From: Membranipora membranacea
Taxonomy: Eukaryota; Bryozoa; Gymnolaemata; Cheilostomatida; Membraniporidae
Length of the DNA stretch: 64,000 nucleotides
Assembly (NCBI GenBank): GCA_914767715.1
Contig: OU612066.1
Coordinates: 23,038,283-23,102,282 of the forward strand
Direction: 5' to 3'
Below are positions 13,901 to 25,700 of this stretch, piece after piece. The position numbers and the translations under genes are program-made. The number at the start of each line of letters is the position of its first letter. Position 1 is the first letter of the stretch. A model generated the notes under the pieces. The model was not told the DNA's origin, did not search any database, and worked only from the letters and a program-made list of their open reading frames with translations.

Positions 13901-15026
13901 AACCGGATACATCTAAGACTTCTCAATTAATTATTTTAGTCATTAGTAGCAGAGAGAATCTCATGCGCAACCGATGTTCGAGGAGCAACACCAATGTGTG
14001 TCGCTCGGATCTGAGTAAAGCCCTCCACGCAACCCCTGCCATGAGCCCTATCCTCTACGTTACTCTCACTTAGTTTCAGACACGATGATCAGGTTTTGCG
14101 ATCACTGCTCATACTCCAGTCTCATGCGGGGTAAAATAGTTGAGATCGGCATTACAGAAGGTAGTAATAGGCTGTAGGCTCTTTGTTGCTCAATGAGGTC
14201 TAACAACGAAAATGAATAATCCATTCTAACCTCAGCTCAGTTGAGGCATTTGCAATGAGGGTTCTAGGAATTTTGTGTTATTTTGCATTCCAACATCTTC
14301 GGGTTGCAACTATATATGTCACACTGATGACAAGGTATAGGTTATCCAGGGGGATCTCGAAGGAGGTAGACATTGGGAGGACAACACAGGGCAATCTCGA
14401 TGAAGGAGTACCGCTGTGTGAAGGGTTTTCACGAGGAGCTGAGCTCGGTTGAGTTCTTGGTGACATTCATACTTATGTTTGTGACTCTCCTGATCCCATG
14501 AACCAGTCCGGCTGCTCTAATCTGATAGAATCCTTCAAAAAGTGAGGTCTCTGTGTCTGTGCCCGCAGTCCCACGAAAAGCTTGCTCAAGTTCCAGACTA
14601 GGGTGGAACGTGTAGGGAGATTGCCCGAGCTTTTCACTTTCTCAGACGAGGTCCATATCATACTAACTATTCACCTGCTAAACTATATCAAGTCTCTCTT
14701 GACCTATGTTACCTAACCTGTCCTGACAACAACAATCAATCATTGATGTTGTTCAGGGCAAGCTTGTTTATGCTGCCTATGTGCTACCATGGAATAGCAC
14801 ATGAGTGACACATTCTCAATATATTGGCTCCCATTGGCTAGTAAGCACATGCACACACGGTTCTGTCCTTACTTTGAGTTTGAAGTTCAAGATGAAGATG
14901 ATGTTTGATACCCCTGAATTTTTATGAACAGCACCGGTATAATTTATGCTTGATTTTATGTTTGTATGAACTTACCAGGCTCAGATTTCTTGTTGCCAAT
15001 CTCTTGCTTGATGTTATCCGCCACAT
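4949..15026 (-). CDS. IMMT: MICOS complex subunit MIC60 (mitofilin)
   Basis: MIC60 is an inner-mitochondrial-membrane protein that holds crista junctions together and contacts the outer membrane. Coding exons, in transcript order: 15026-14976, 13608-13466, 13208-13026, 12588-12538, 11778-11666, 11026-10772, 10208-10011, 9575-9433, 8332-8105, 7501-7378, 7005-6782, 6425-6197, 5868-5782 and 5478-4949. They sum to 2559 nt (852 aa plus stop). The start MWRITSSKRLATRNLSL is a basic, acid-free presequence. Residues 75-95 (VFAGVVSGVFVLFGAGYLAAY) form one transmembrane helix with small-residue spacing. A Pro run (about 45-50) precedes it. Highly charged coiled coils fill roughly 265-600. The C-terminal mitofilin domain (about 640-852) carries HVQGLMSGAM and WIEEARLVLETRQAAEVLMA. 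Length is slightly above the human protein. A Cys-rich linker near 190-225 is unusual. It is divergent from the reductase gene at 15420. Confidence 0.95.
10251..10363. mobile_element. Palindromic MITE, copy 1 of 3
   Basis: This 113-bp element lies in a MIC60 intron. Its ends are inverted: the left reads AGATCAAGATTAATCCAATT then GCCTGCATTC, and the right is the near reverse complement GAATGCAGGCAATTGG then ACCAAACTTGGTCT. The core contains GACCAGTGGATC. The same design recurs at 54277-54394 and 58687-58775. No transposase reading frame is present, so it is non-autonomous. Confidence 0.8.
12048..12330 (+). mobile_element. tRNA-derived SINE in MIC60 intron (antisense to the gene)
   Basis: The head carries RNA polymerase III internal promoter elements: an A box TGGCGCAATCGG at 12061-12072 and a B box GGTTCGAGTCC at 12123-12133, spaced as in a tRNA gene with a variable arm. 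Flanking stems do not pair into a proper acceptor stem and a non-tRNA body follows, so this is a SINE rather than a tRNA. The 3' limit is approximate; no poly-A tail was located. Confidence 0.65.
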
Positions 15027-15419
15027 CTCTCGATATAAAAAAAGCAGTAGGCGTATGAATTCACTCAGTGAACAGTGGAATTAGTTAGTAGTTCATTATA
15101 GGACATTTCTCATTGCATTTTTGCAATTTTTTGACAGGAAGATTCCATTGTTGCGCATTTGTATGTATAAGGTACCTATTTTGGCTTCAAAAGTCTGAGG
15201 ATTTCCCAAATAAATCTGAAAACATTATTTCAGCTACTAATTATGAGAACTATTGAGTTTCACACAATCCATGACAACTTTTTGCAGATTAGAACAAAGT
15301 CGAAACTTTGCTTGTATCAATATATGGCAGACCGGAAGTTAAAAACCGGTTCAAAGATTAGCAGAGGATAATCTATTTTTTTTAATTATTAATCTTATTT
15401 GAAGAGTGACAGTGCACAA
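15027..15419. promoter_or_regulatory. Putative bidirectional promoter MIC60 / QDPR
   Basis: Start codons of two divergent genes are only 393 bp apart, with MIC60 read leftward and QDPR rightward. The spacer holds no open frame and no obvious TATA box at a useful spacing. A shared promoter is inferred from geometry alone. Confidence 0.5.
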
Positions 15420-18400
15420 ATGGCAGCTGGAAAAGTCTTAGTGTATGGTGGAAGAGGTGCTCTTGGATCTGTTATAGTGTCCCATTTTAAATCCCTCAAC
15501 TATGTGAGTAGAATGCACATCATTTTGGTCTGAGAGTGATGAATGTCAAAATAATTGACATTTCTTTATTAATTAATTATTAATTATAATTGTTTAAAAA
15601 TTAATTTATTTTTATCCATTCATCATGATGCATAGGTAGGTACACACAAGATTAGATGGTTGTCATTTGCTATCTACTAGTACTCCTTGCTATGCATATC
15701 ATTCCACCATTTCAATAATAATTCCCTGTTTTGAAAGGGTTCATCATAACAGAGTTCCATGAAAATCAAAGGTTTTGTTGTATTGATATCCAATCCAGCC
15801 AAGTCTCTTGTTTTGTTGAGTCAAAAAGATCTCAGTATACTAAAAAACCTCAAGACTGCGTGCAACATCTTTAGACTGCGTGCAACCAGGGAGAATTCTC
15901 CCTGGTGCAACATATTACGACAGCTTGCAACATTTCTGACTGTCTAATAAAGTCTCACAGCAGTCTTGCAATGTCCCAAGACTGCCTCACTTACTTTCTT
16001 AATTCCCAATTAATCCTAACCACCTAGCCTAATAGGGTGGGCGTGCAGGATATATTATCCAGCTGTGGGTCGATGTTCATTGTGGTGTGCTGTTGCGGTT
16101 ACTGTGCCGATGATGTTTTTATGTTCGATGAAAAAACTTAGAAAATAATAATCCAGAAAAAACACACTAATGGAAATGCATCTCATCGTTACAAATAAAC
16201 CTTTTGTAATAAAGGAGCGTAGCCTATCAGATGCATTTTTTTGCTCATAGGTTTCTCAACTCTGCTAACATCCACAACTCAAGCCGCAAGTTGATTAGAA
16301 TAGCATATCAACAGAAAGCAAGCTGAGGACTATACCCATAAACAAGCAGTACCACCAAGTAGTAAAATAATTGATGCATTTTAATTAAATATTCATCCAA
16401 TGTCAGCCTTTGCATATTTTGTTGGCAACAAATTTTAAAAGTGTTTTACGTTTATGAGAAGTCTTACCTTGCTTTGGAAACCAAGTGAAGGGCGAACTAG
16501 TCTTATGGTAGATAAAGAAGTTTGACGTTACATTTTGAGGCAAGCTCCCATTTTGCAAAGTCTATGGCCATATAGTTTTATCGATGCAACCAATGAACTT
16601 CATTGATGCGACGTTAGCAGGAAAGGCAACATTTTCAATCCACATCAAAACCCAAGTTCAATATAAACTTTTCTTTCTGTACTATGAATTTAAAGACATT
16701 TTAGTTGTCAAAGTCACTTGACAGGGATTAAATATAGCCTATTACTATCAGCAACAATATATCGATAGAATAAGTAACCATTAAACCATGATGTCAGGAA
16801 GAAGTATCACTGACAATAGTTCAGCTAAGAATATTATTTTTATGACACCCTTTTACAGTGGGTTGGCTCGATTGACCTTGTCCAGAATGAGTCTGCTGAC
16901 TTTAACCTTCTGCTGACAGAGAAGACACTTCAAGGTCAAGAGAAGGAGATCTGTAAGCTTGAGGAACAGCTTCAGAGTGACAAACTCGACGGTATATTCT
17001 GTGTAGCTGGAGGATGGGCTGGTGGCAATGCTGCAAATAAAGGTGTGCATGCCTCTCAGAAATTAACTACAAGAATATAATTAATATGTATATAGACTAG
17101 TGACAAGGGGGCCTGATTTTGAACACAAATACAAAAAATCTTGCTCAGCACCCTTTATGAAAATAGAATAGATCAATTACAATTCCCGTACACATTGATA
17201 TTTGTGTAGTTTCATGATCTTTTGAAGACAATCTGGTTGCTACTCAAGCCCTTTTCATGACGTTAACATTGCTTACAACCAATGTCTAAACTGTGGTACT
17301 GTAGCATTGCTAACTGCACATAAGGAGTATGACTATAATGGGGATTGTTTATGTTGACAGATTTTGTGAAGAATTGTGACATGATGATTATGCAGAGCGT
17401 TTGGTCCTCTGTGTTGGCTGCACAGCTTGCTGCTAAGCACCTCAAGGAAGGTGGAGTGCTGACACTCACAGGGGCTCAGCCTGCGTTAGAAGGCACTGCT
17501 GGTAAGCTATTATACAGTAACCACAGACTTGTCTTATCTCAAAAGCCTCTTTTTTGTTTTGTTTTTGGACGAAACAAAAAAGGGCCTTTTCGATAAGGCT
17601 ACTTACTATTATTTAATTTTGTTACTATTAAGTCACTGAGTAGCACCAGATGTGCTGACTCCAAGTAACAAATCAGATTTGCCTAATTTGTCTAGTGACT
17701 TTCAAAAATAATCGAGATGTTTCAGAGATTGACCACAGATTCGGAACCAGTGTAAGAAAGGCTGCTTAGTCTTGGAATATATATTCTATCAGTTACTGCC
17801 TCTTCTTTACAATTCAAGTACAAGCAAAGGATCTTTTGAACTTAACCTAATCCTCTATCGAAGTGCTTCTCATTGTCTACATACTTATCATGCTATTTTG
17901 AATCCCACTCATGAACACTACTAACTAATGATAATTCTATAGTGTCATGGTCTCCACACCCATGTAATTATGACTTACACGCTTGCCTACAGGTATGATT
18001 GGTTATGGTATGGCTAAAGCAGCTGTGCATCAGCTTGTCGCCAGTCTGGCTCAGGATAATGGTGGTCTTCCAGCCAAAAGTCTTGTGGCAGCCATCTTAC
18101 CGTAAGTGATACAGAAATAAAGATGAATTTAGAGACTGAACAGAAATAGGAACTTCATAGTTTTACATGGCATTATGGGGTTGCATCAGGCACTGTGTAC
18201 ACCATGCATTCTTTCTCTATATTTTTGATAATGGAATGCTGAATTGTTCGATGAAAAAACTTCAATATTGGTAACACAATGTTCCACTGTAACAATAGAC
18301 CTACCAAGTTGATTGAAGAAAACATCGCTCTGCAGCCAATCCTCCGCTCAGCAGTGGAACATGCATTGGCAGACATAGTAAAAAGAAATTCCTAATTTAT

Positions 18401-19081
18401 TAGAACAGATTGTTTACTTATGATCATAATTACTCTTGCAGAGTCACACTGGATACACCAATGAACAGAAAGTGGATGCCTGACGCAGATCAAACAGCAT
18501 GGACTTCTCTTGAGTTTGTTGCCGGGTAAGATGCAGCCAAACATGCCATTTATTGAAATTATATTTTGTCTACATTGGAAAATGCAATGTGTACAGTACA
18601 TACAACTTCTTGATTATTATCCGGGGGGGGGGGGGGGGGGGACCAAACAATCTTTTGGCATTATGATGTATTAGGGTTTGGATGGGGAGAGTAACATTCA
18701 ATTAATCAGGAGCTTAGAGTTATAGTCTGAGTAATGCAACAATGAAAAATGTGAACAGCTGCATTACAATTTACTTTGAATGCTTAGTAGCGTTGAAGTT
18801 CAATCCTACGACTTGATGATACTGACATGATGATACTACCGAGGAAATTTCATTACCATTACACCCCAATACGTGTTCATCTAAAATTAATGGATATCTC
18901 ACAAATATAACCAGAGAGGTGATAAAATAAATTGACAATTAAATTTGATTTATGATTCGAATGTTTCAAATGTTGTAGACTTTTTGCCAAGTGGTGCAGC
19001 GGAGATGAACGACCAACTAATGGTGCTTTGGTTCAGCTGATCACTAAGGATGGTAACACAAGCTTGGTGCCTGCAGCATAA
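15420..19081 (+). CDS. QDPR: Quinoid dihydropteridine reductase
   Basis: This cytosolic short-chain dehydrogenase uses NADH to regenerate tetrahydrobiopterin, the cofactor of the aromatic amino acid hydroxylases. Exons: 15420-15503, 16859-17042, 17361-17501, 17993-18101, 18442-18525 and 18979-19081. They sum to 705 nt, 234 aa, close to the family length of about 240. The N-terminal [17 protein letters not shown] holds the dinucleotide-binding glycine motif. [12 protein letters not shown] is diagnostic of this family. The catalytic YxxxK appears as [12 protein letters not shown] at the start of exon 4. [12 protein letters not shown] and the ending TSLVPAA are also family-typical. All splice phases are consistent. 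It converges on INCENP, whose stop lies 645 bp further on. Confidence 0.96.
15886..15905. repeat. Perfect 20-bp palindrome in QDPR intron 1
   Basis: CCAGGGAGAATTCTCCCTGG is its own reverse complement. It sits in a stretch that also repeats AGACTGCGTGCAAC twice (about 15855 and 15872) and is bounded by GCAA and GTGC. No element boundaries were found. Confidence 0.7.
18623..18641 (+). repeat. Poly-G run (19 G)
   Basis: This is a homopolymer of about 19 G in the last QDPR intron. Longer similar runs occur at 52638-52661 (G) and 47259-47272 (C). Their exact lengths may be sequencing-limited. Confidence 0.9.
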
Positions 19082-19109
19082 AGAAGAAGCATTTTGACAG
19101 TTGTTGCAT

Positions 19110-19115
19110 AATAAA
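19110..19115 (+). promoter_or_regulatory. AATAAA polyadenylation signal of QDPR
   Basis: A canonical AATAAA lies 29 bases after the QDPR stop. A second one at 19405-19410 could serve as a distal site. The convergent spacer 19082-19725 shows no coding signal otherwise. Confidence 0.55.
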
Positions 19116-19725
19116 TACGTAGCTTTCAATGAAACTGCAATACACCTCATGTAACGCCTTATATAGATAGACTGGTTGTATTATATAGTAGTTGTGAACA
19201 TATACGTTATGTTATTTCATTATTATCGTCTTTTTTACATTCCTTTTTCTATTTTGCCCAACATCGACTTAAGACATGGTTCTATGATAATGATGACTTT
19301 ACACAAGTCTGATACACTAGACTCACTAACAATTGGCAGCTTTCTAATTGTATTGTATTACTGTATTACAGTGTAATATATAGTATTGTCTAATTACTTT
19401 GTATAATAAATTTTTTAATTGGTATTAACACTGAAAAGCTCACTAATCGTTTTTTGATAATCATCTGCCACAGGCATCTGATCTAATACAGTAATAACGT
19501 TGGATAAAACAGTAAAATCGAAGAGGGGAAGGAAGCAGATGCTTTAAATTGACAATAAAACACTACAATATTGCTACTAGAGTATTGAACTTAATTATGA
19601 AAAATAATATATATTGCACAACATTCAAAAAGTCACAATCGTTCTACTTAATTACAACATGGGATGCACATACATACAGTTGCGCACGCGTATGTAATAT
19701 TCAAATAAGGTAAAAACGATTCGCC

Positions 19726-22700
19726 TTACAGGATAGGGCGCTTACTTAGCCGTTTAGATTGTCGCATAGGAGGGCTCTCCCAATGAGCTGAACTGCCTCG
19801 CTTGAAAAATCTGGCTTTATGAATGGGGAACATCTGCGTAAGATCTGGAAACCATTTAGAAAATTCTCCAAACACCTGCGCTGGATTAAGTTGACCACCA
19901 GTCAGTGCCTTGTACTGTGTTATCACTGTGGCATTGAAGTTCTCTCCTACAATTAATGAGATAATATACATGACTGGTATAAAGTAAAGTTTTCATAGAT
20001 AAAATCTGCCACCATTAAAAATTGATTTAATAGAAATATTTATGCTGATACAGAATTATGGTAGCAAAACAAAATATTTCAGGGGCTTTGAGACTGATGA
20101 GGCAGCATTGCTGCTATAGGAAGGTATCAGTGTCGAGTGACGATGTGTAACTCGTTAAATTCTGTCAATGATTAGCTAAATAAGCAAATTACAGGAGAGG
20201 AAAACTCAGTATCAAATCAAAATATTGTACCACGCCGTCTGCTTCTACCTAACATCGCTATATTCTGGTCAGACATATACCATAACTCCCATTCTGATGG
20301 AGACGAGGTTTTCAATGTACAATAATTGGTTTTTGAGACTTGATGACTGTTGAGACTTACTTTCCGCCCATTGAGGTTTTTTGCACTTTCTGAACTTAGC
20401 ATCTTCAAATTCATCATCCTCCTCTACAAGCCTGATATCGATGTAGTCTGCGTTCACTTTGTCTTCTCTATAGGAGAAATATACAACTTGCAATAATTTT
20501 CAATAAATGTTATGACATATATATTAATTTTACTACTGTAATCTGGACTTTTTTTTGCATCCTTTATGGAAGCCTTGTTGGTGTATGATTATTCTTGTAA
20601 CCAGTTATAAACTCAACAATTCATGATTCACAGCATGCAAACATATATATACTACACAGAGCATATCCTCTCGGAAGGAAAATTAGCTGGAGTGAAGATT
20701 TTCTCGTTTACAGCTGACCTAATGATAGCTAGCACAAACATGATAGGAGCTTTTAACAAAATGTTAGCTAGCAATAAATTAAATTATTTCAAGCCTGTGC
20801 AATAAAGCAAACCTTTGCTCATGCGAATACCTTTCTTCTCTAGGTTACACAGTACGATGATTAGCAGTTTCTCTCCAACTTACCTAGTAAAGGTTGAGTT
20901 TAGAACACTAGTATTTTTAGTAAGTGGAGCCTTAGTATGCTGAGTAGTACTCTTTGTTGTGTGATGTTTGACAGCAGACATCAATGTACTCCTCTCCTCA
21001 GATAAGGCGGCATTTTTACCACTAATCACCTCATAGATACTGGTCTGTAAACCAATAATTAAAAAACTATTATAAATGGTAAACTGAGACAAATTCTGCG
21101 TCAATGAGTAGATACAAGGATACATTCAAATCCTGAGGTTTAATTTCAATATTCTTCAAGAGACATAATACTTGTTTGACCACACGAGTAATATTTTCAT
21201 ATATATATTTGTCAGAGCACGAATGAGAGACCAGGCGGTCTTTAAATTAAAGCAGCCAAAATCGCTATCTGATCGCTCACCCAGTGAGTGAGGGAGACAT
21301 ACTAGGGTCTCACGTACAAATTTCTCACTGTTTGATGGAACTATTACATATTGAGTGAGCGATTTGGGAACAATTTTATCTAATTGAAAGACCATTGATT
21401 GGTTGCTTATTCACTTATGACCCCCTTCGTACCTTAGCACTAGGAGTGAATCCTGAGGGTAGTGGTGTCTTCCCCTGCTGAACTCTCTGCTCCATCATTT
21501 TCTTCATCGCCTCCTGTTTAGCTTTCTCCACAGCCCTCAGTCTCTCCGACTCAATCTATAAATGAAATGATCATCTCCATGTAGTCCCAGACAGGAACTG
21601 AAGACCCTGCACTATCAAGCGAGGGCATCCAATATTTTTAAACTCAGAGTGAATTTAGTTGATGATATTAGTTGAAATTATTGTTTGCCACAGGGGGTTT
21701 TCTTTTTTAAAAGTTTATCCCTCTTTCAGCTGTAAACATCTCTAAAGAGAAAGTATTTAATTGACCAAATTCCTTCATCAAACATACAACTGATTGGAGA
21801 TGATGGAAATCACGTGATGAAGAATGTACACCAGATAACTGACAAAAACCCTGAACTCCAAGCTAAAATAAACCCTAATTAAAATCTACACCTCTAGAGT
21901 AGAGAGTAAGAGTTATCTCTGAATGATGTTGGTAGTTTTTGGTCAGTCATAAAGGATTCTTTGGTTAGCATTTATGAGCAAGTGTTTATACACAATCAAT
22001 AAAAAGAATTGTACATATCTCAAGCAACTGTTACAGTATAAAGTCATATTTAGGTAATAAGACGCTCACTCTGCGTTGACGTTCAGCCTCATCACATTCT
22101 CGTTTTCTAGCCTGAGCCTCAGCTACACGTCTCTGTTCCGCTTCGTTAGCTTTCTGTCTCTTCTTTCTTATCTCCTCATCTTTCTTCCTTCTCTCCTCTG
22201 CTTCCTGTAACTTCTGCTCCCTACACACCAATAACAGGATATTTAGCATTGAAATTTGTTTGTTGACTTGGTTCAACTTTATGGCCTAATCCCGTTGACC
22301 ATATAATGTTGTCTAGGCAACTCAGAATTGTGACCAATATATATATTATATCAGGGAGTTAGGGACAATTCCCTGCTAAAATCATTTTCGCAGTAATATA
22401 AATAGTTTTGTACATTTAATTGTTCCATGGATAGGTTAGTCATGGAAAAGTAACACATAAATGTGATTCAGAGCAGCGCATACAGGGATTTGAGGGAAAA
22501 GTTCCTCTCGTGCCTTTCATATATCAACCTAAACAATTTACAACAATTTATTTGGGAACTGAGGCCAAGAAATCCCACATATCAAGTCATTACAAATACT
22601 GGCATGCCTAAGACAATCGACAAGGTGCTATGCCAAGTTTTTATTACCTGGGAATTCAAAATTTGACATAATAAAATATAGCTCAGTTGAATTCCAAAAA

Positions 22701-25700
22701 AAACATTGAGACTTGCCTAAATATTTCAATGGAATGAAAATGTTTACCTGGCTAGAGCCCTCTCCCTGTCTTCCTTGTTCTTTTTCTCCTGAGCATAGTT
22801 AGTACTCTCTACCTTCTGTTGGGCCTTCAGCTCTAACTCCTTCTGTTTATCTTCTCGCTCTTTTAGTTTTAGTTGTCGAGCCTCTCTAGCCTTTCTCATT
22901 CTGTCCTCTCTTTCCCTGTAATGGACAGCCAATAAGCAACATTACCATATATCGGTTTTAATCACAAGTTCTGTTAATTTGAGTAATATTCAGTGCCCAA
23001 GTCCTTCTCAGATTGTAGGCAGGTCAGAGCACACCTAGCAAACCAACACGCCCCAGTAGTAGGTAGCATGATATGAACCAAGGTACTCCAGCACTAGGCA
23101 TAAGAGAGAGCAGACAACCAAAGCAATTGGGGTAGCAAGATAAGCTTATATAAGTCATAAGCATTTCTGAATACATACATAGCAACGAAAGCACATTACT
23201 ATGTGTTCGGTGTATAAGTATAAGACTTTATATATGATATTAATTATGCTGGAAATGTATGGAAGTATCGTGGAGTTTTCCCGTAAGTGCTGATGCAAGC
23301 CTCAAAATGCATCTTTGTTTTTTATTTCAATTTTCTGGTTTTGGGCACAACAAAACTATTAGTGATCCTGCAATATATCTCGCAATACCAACATCAAGGT
23401 CCCTGTGAAATCATGTTGGCATCACAAGTCTATTATTTAATTATTTTACCTGCGCTTAGCATCAGCTTGCTGAACTTTTTGTTTCTCTGCCTCGGCTAAC
23501 CGCTGCTTCTCTGCCTCTTGTTTCTCTTTCAGTTTCTGTTCTTTCATTCCCATCTGCTCCTGTTAAAACCATGTGGAACATGGAACTTCAAAGATCTGAT
23601 ATAATTTATGGTTTATGAATCAAGATATTTAAGGAATGCCATCAAAATTGGATTTGCAAATCCTGTGGTAAATGAGTTCCGATGAAAAAAAATTACATTG
23701 CATGTACGTACATCTTTAGATAAAGTTTTCTGTGGAGTAGCACGTTTGATAAAAGAGAGCATAGTTCTGCCAAATGAGGGAGTATGCTGAGGGGAGGTCC
23801 GTCCTGGTTTGATCATAGATTTAACTATTGAGTGAGTTCTGTTCATATCGGGAGTGGATAATGTGGTGTGAAGTTTACCTCCGAGGTGACTAGTTCTGTT
23901 CAAACTGAAAGTATTATATAAAAACAAATTAGTTTACAGATTCAGTTCATTATCGCAAGAACCAGTATACCTTCACATATTATTGAACTGTAGTATTTAC
24001 TGCAATCTATGGGTATTGTAATTCAAGATTGCACCACCAGCTGACCAATTGATCAAAAACTTCAAAATGTAATGGAAGGTTTGGTTCAAGCAAAGAAGCC
24101 AAATAAATGTTGGGTAAATATGTTTATTACCACAAGCAAGTAAAGCGCAAATCTTGCCACATGTCATTTGCCATGTAGTTGTCCAAGCAATAGGTCTTAG
24201 GCCATGATGGGTACCAACTACCTAAACCTTGTATTTGTACTCTGTATCAACCCAGATGACACAGTAACATACATACCGGCTGACAGAGGCTGCTTTAGTC
24301 ATAGTTTTGACGAGATGACTGCTGCCGTATCCACCTGATGACTCCGATGATGTTCTCATCTTCTTAGATTTGCCAGCGCTTGCGGTGTTAGCATCGGAGT
24401 GAGGCTTCCTTTTAATCGCTGTCGATGTCCTGTAAATATAAGAGCATGGTCATCAGATGGCATATGTTTTTGCGCCATTTGCCAGGTGAGAGGCTTAGTT
24501 GCAACTAGGGCCACAGTATGGAATATCCATGAATTGGCAGCCATACAACCAAAAGAAGCGTGCTCAACTCAGATTAATTTTCATAACACCAGAATTATCC
24601 ACAAAATCATACATGATCGTACACGATGATCGTATATTAGCACAACCCAACAAAACTCGGATTGAGTTGTGCACATAACTATACAATACAATCATCATGT
24701 ACAGCACCTAAACAAGACTGCAGATTATAAAACTGACCTGTCACTAGTAGATGGAACTCTAGCTGGAGACTTTGCTCTGGCAGGAGATTTTGCTCGTTGA
24801 GGTGACACTTTGCGAGCGGGAGATTTAGCCCTAGCTGGGGACTTAGCTCTATCCGCCTGTTTACTGTCAGACTGTGAGTTTGTAGAAGGAGGCGTGCTCA
24901 CAGGCTCTGATTTAACAACAGGAGGGGGAGGGGGCTGTCTCATCTTGGACCTAGTCATCCTCTGTGGTTTGGTACTTGCAACTGGCTCTTCAACCACCGA
25001 CTGCAAACATATCGGAACATATACAATCCATAATTGTGTAATTATCTACCCTAATATATTGATGTAATCCCAAATTTTTACTATGACACAAATTAGGTTT
25101 TCAAAGCGAGAGATTATAACATGCCATCTTTCAAAAACAATATTCACGGATAAAACGAGTTACCCCCCAAGATAGCGAAAAATGCTGTTGCTGCACAATT
25201 TGCCTGCCAGTTTTTTTTAGATTCTCCCAAATTTGTCTATCTCATCATAATATACAGATGTTTTGGCCACACTAAAATGTGCTTACTTTATAACACCAAT
25301 ATTAATCAACTATATGATATAATAATATATATACAATACGGGTATAGTGTCATCAAGCACATTAACAGGGAAACGCCAAAGTCTTGCATAACAGGCTTGA
25401 TTAAAACCCTCCCTGGAGACAACATAAGTGACTCACCACAGATCCTGTTGAGGTAGTGACAGCAGATGTAGATGATACACAAGACTGAGCAGTGATACCA
25501 TCCGCTGCCTGAGGTACAGATGAGCTACTGGTAGTCGTCTTCTGTCTGCTCTTAGTGCGGGTCACTCTCTGTACAGGTGCAGGCTTCTCGGCGCTCATAG
25601 AGGGCTTCTCTTCTGGTTCACTAGCAGCAGCAGCAGGTGTAGGAGTCGGTACGGCAGTGATGGGAGCAGCAGGTTCTGACTCACAATCTGGTGACTCAGA

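Noticed and set aside
24810-25067. Plus-strand frame opposite INCENP
   Set aside because: Shadow of the antisense Ser/Pro/Lys-rich INCENP exon.
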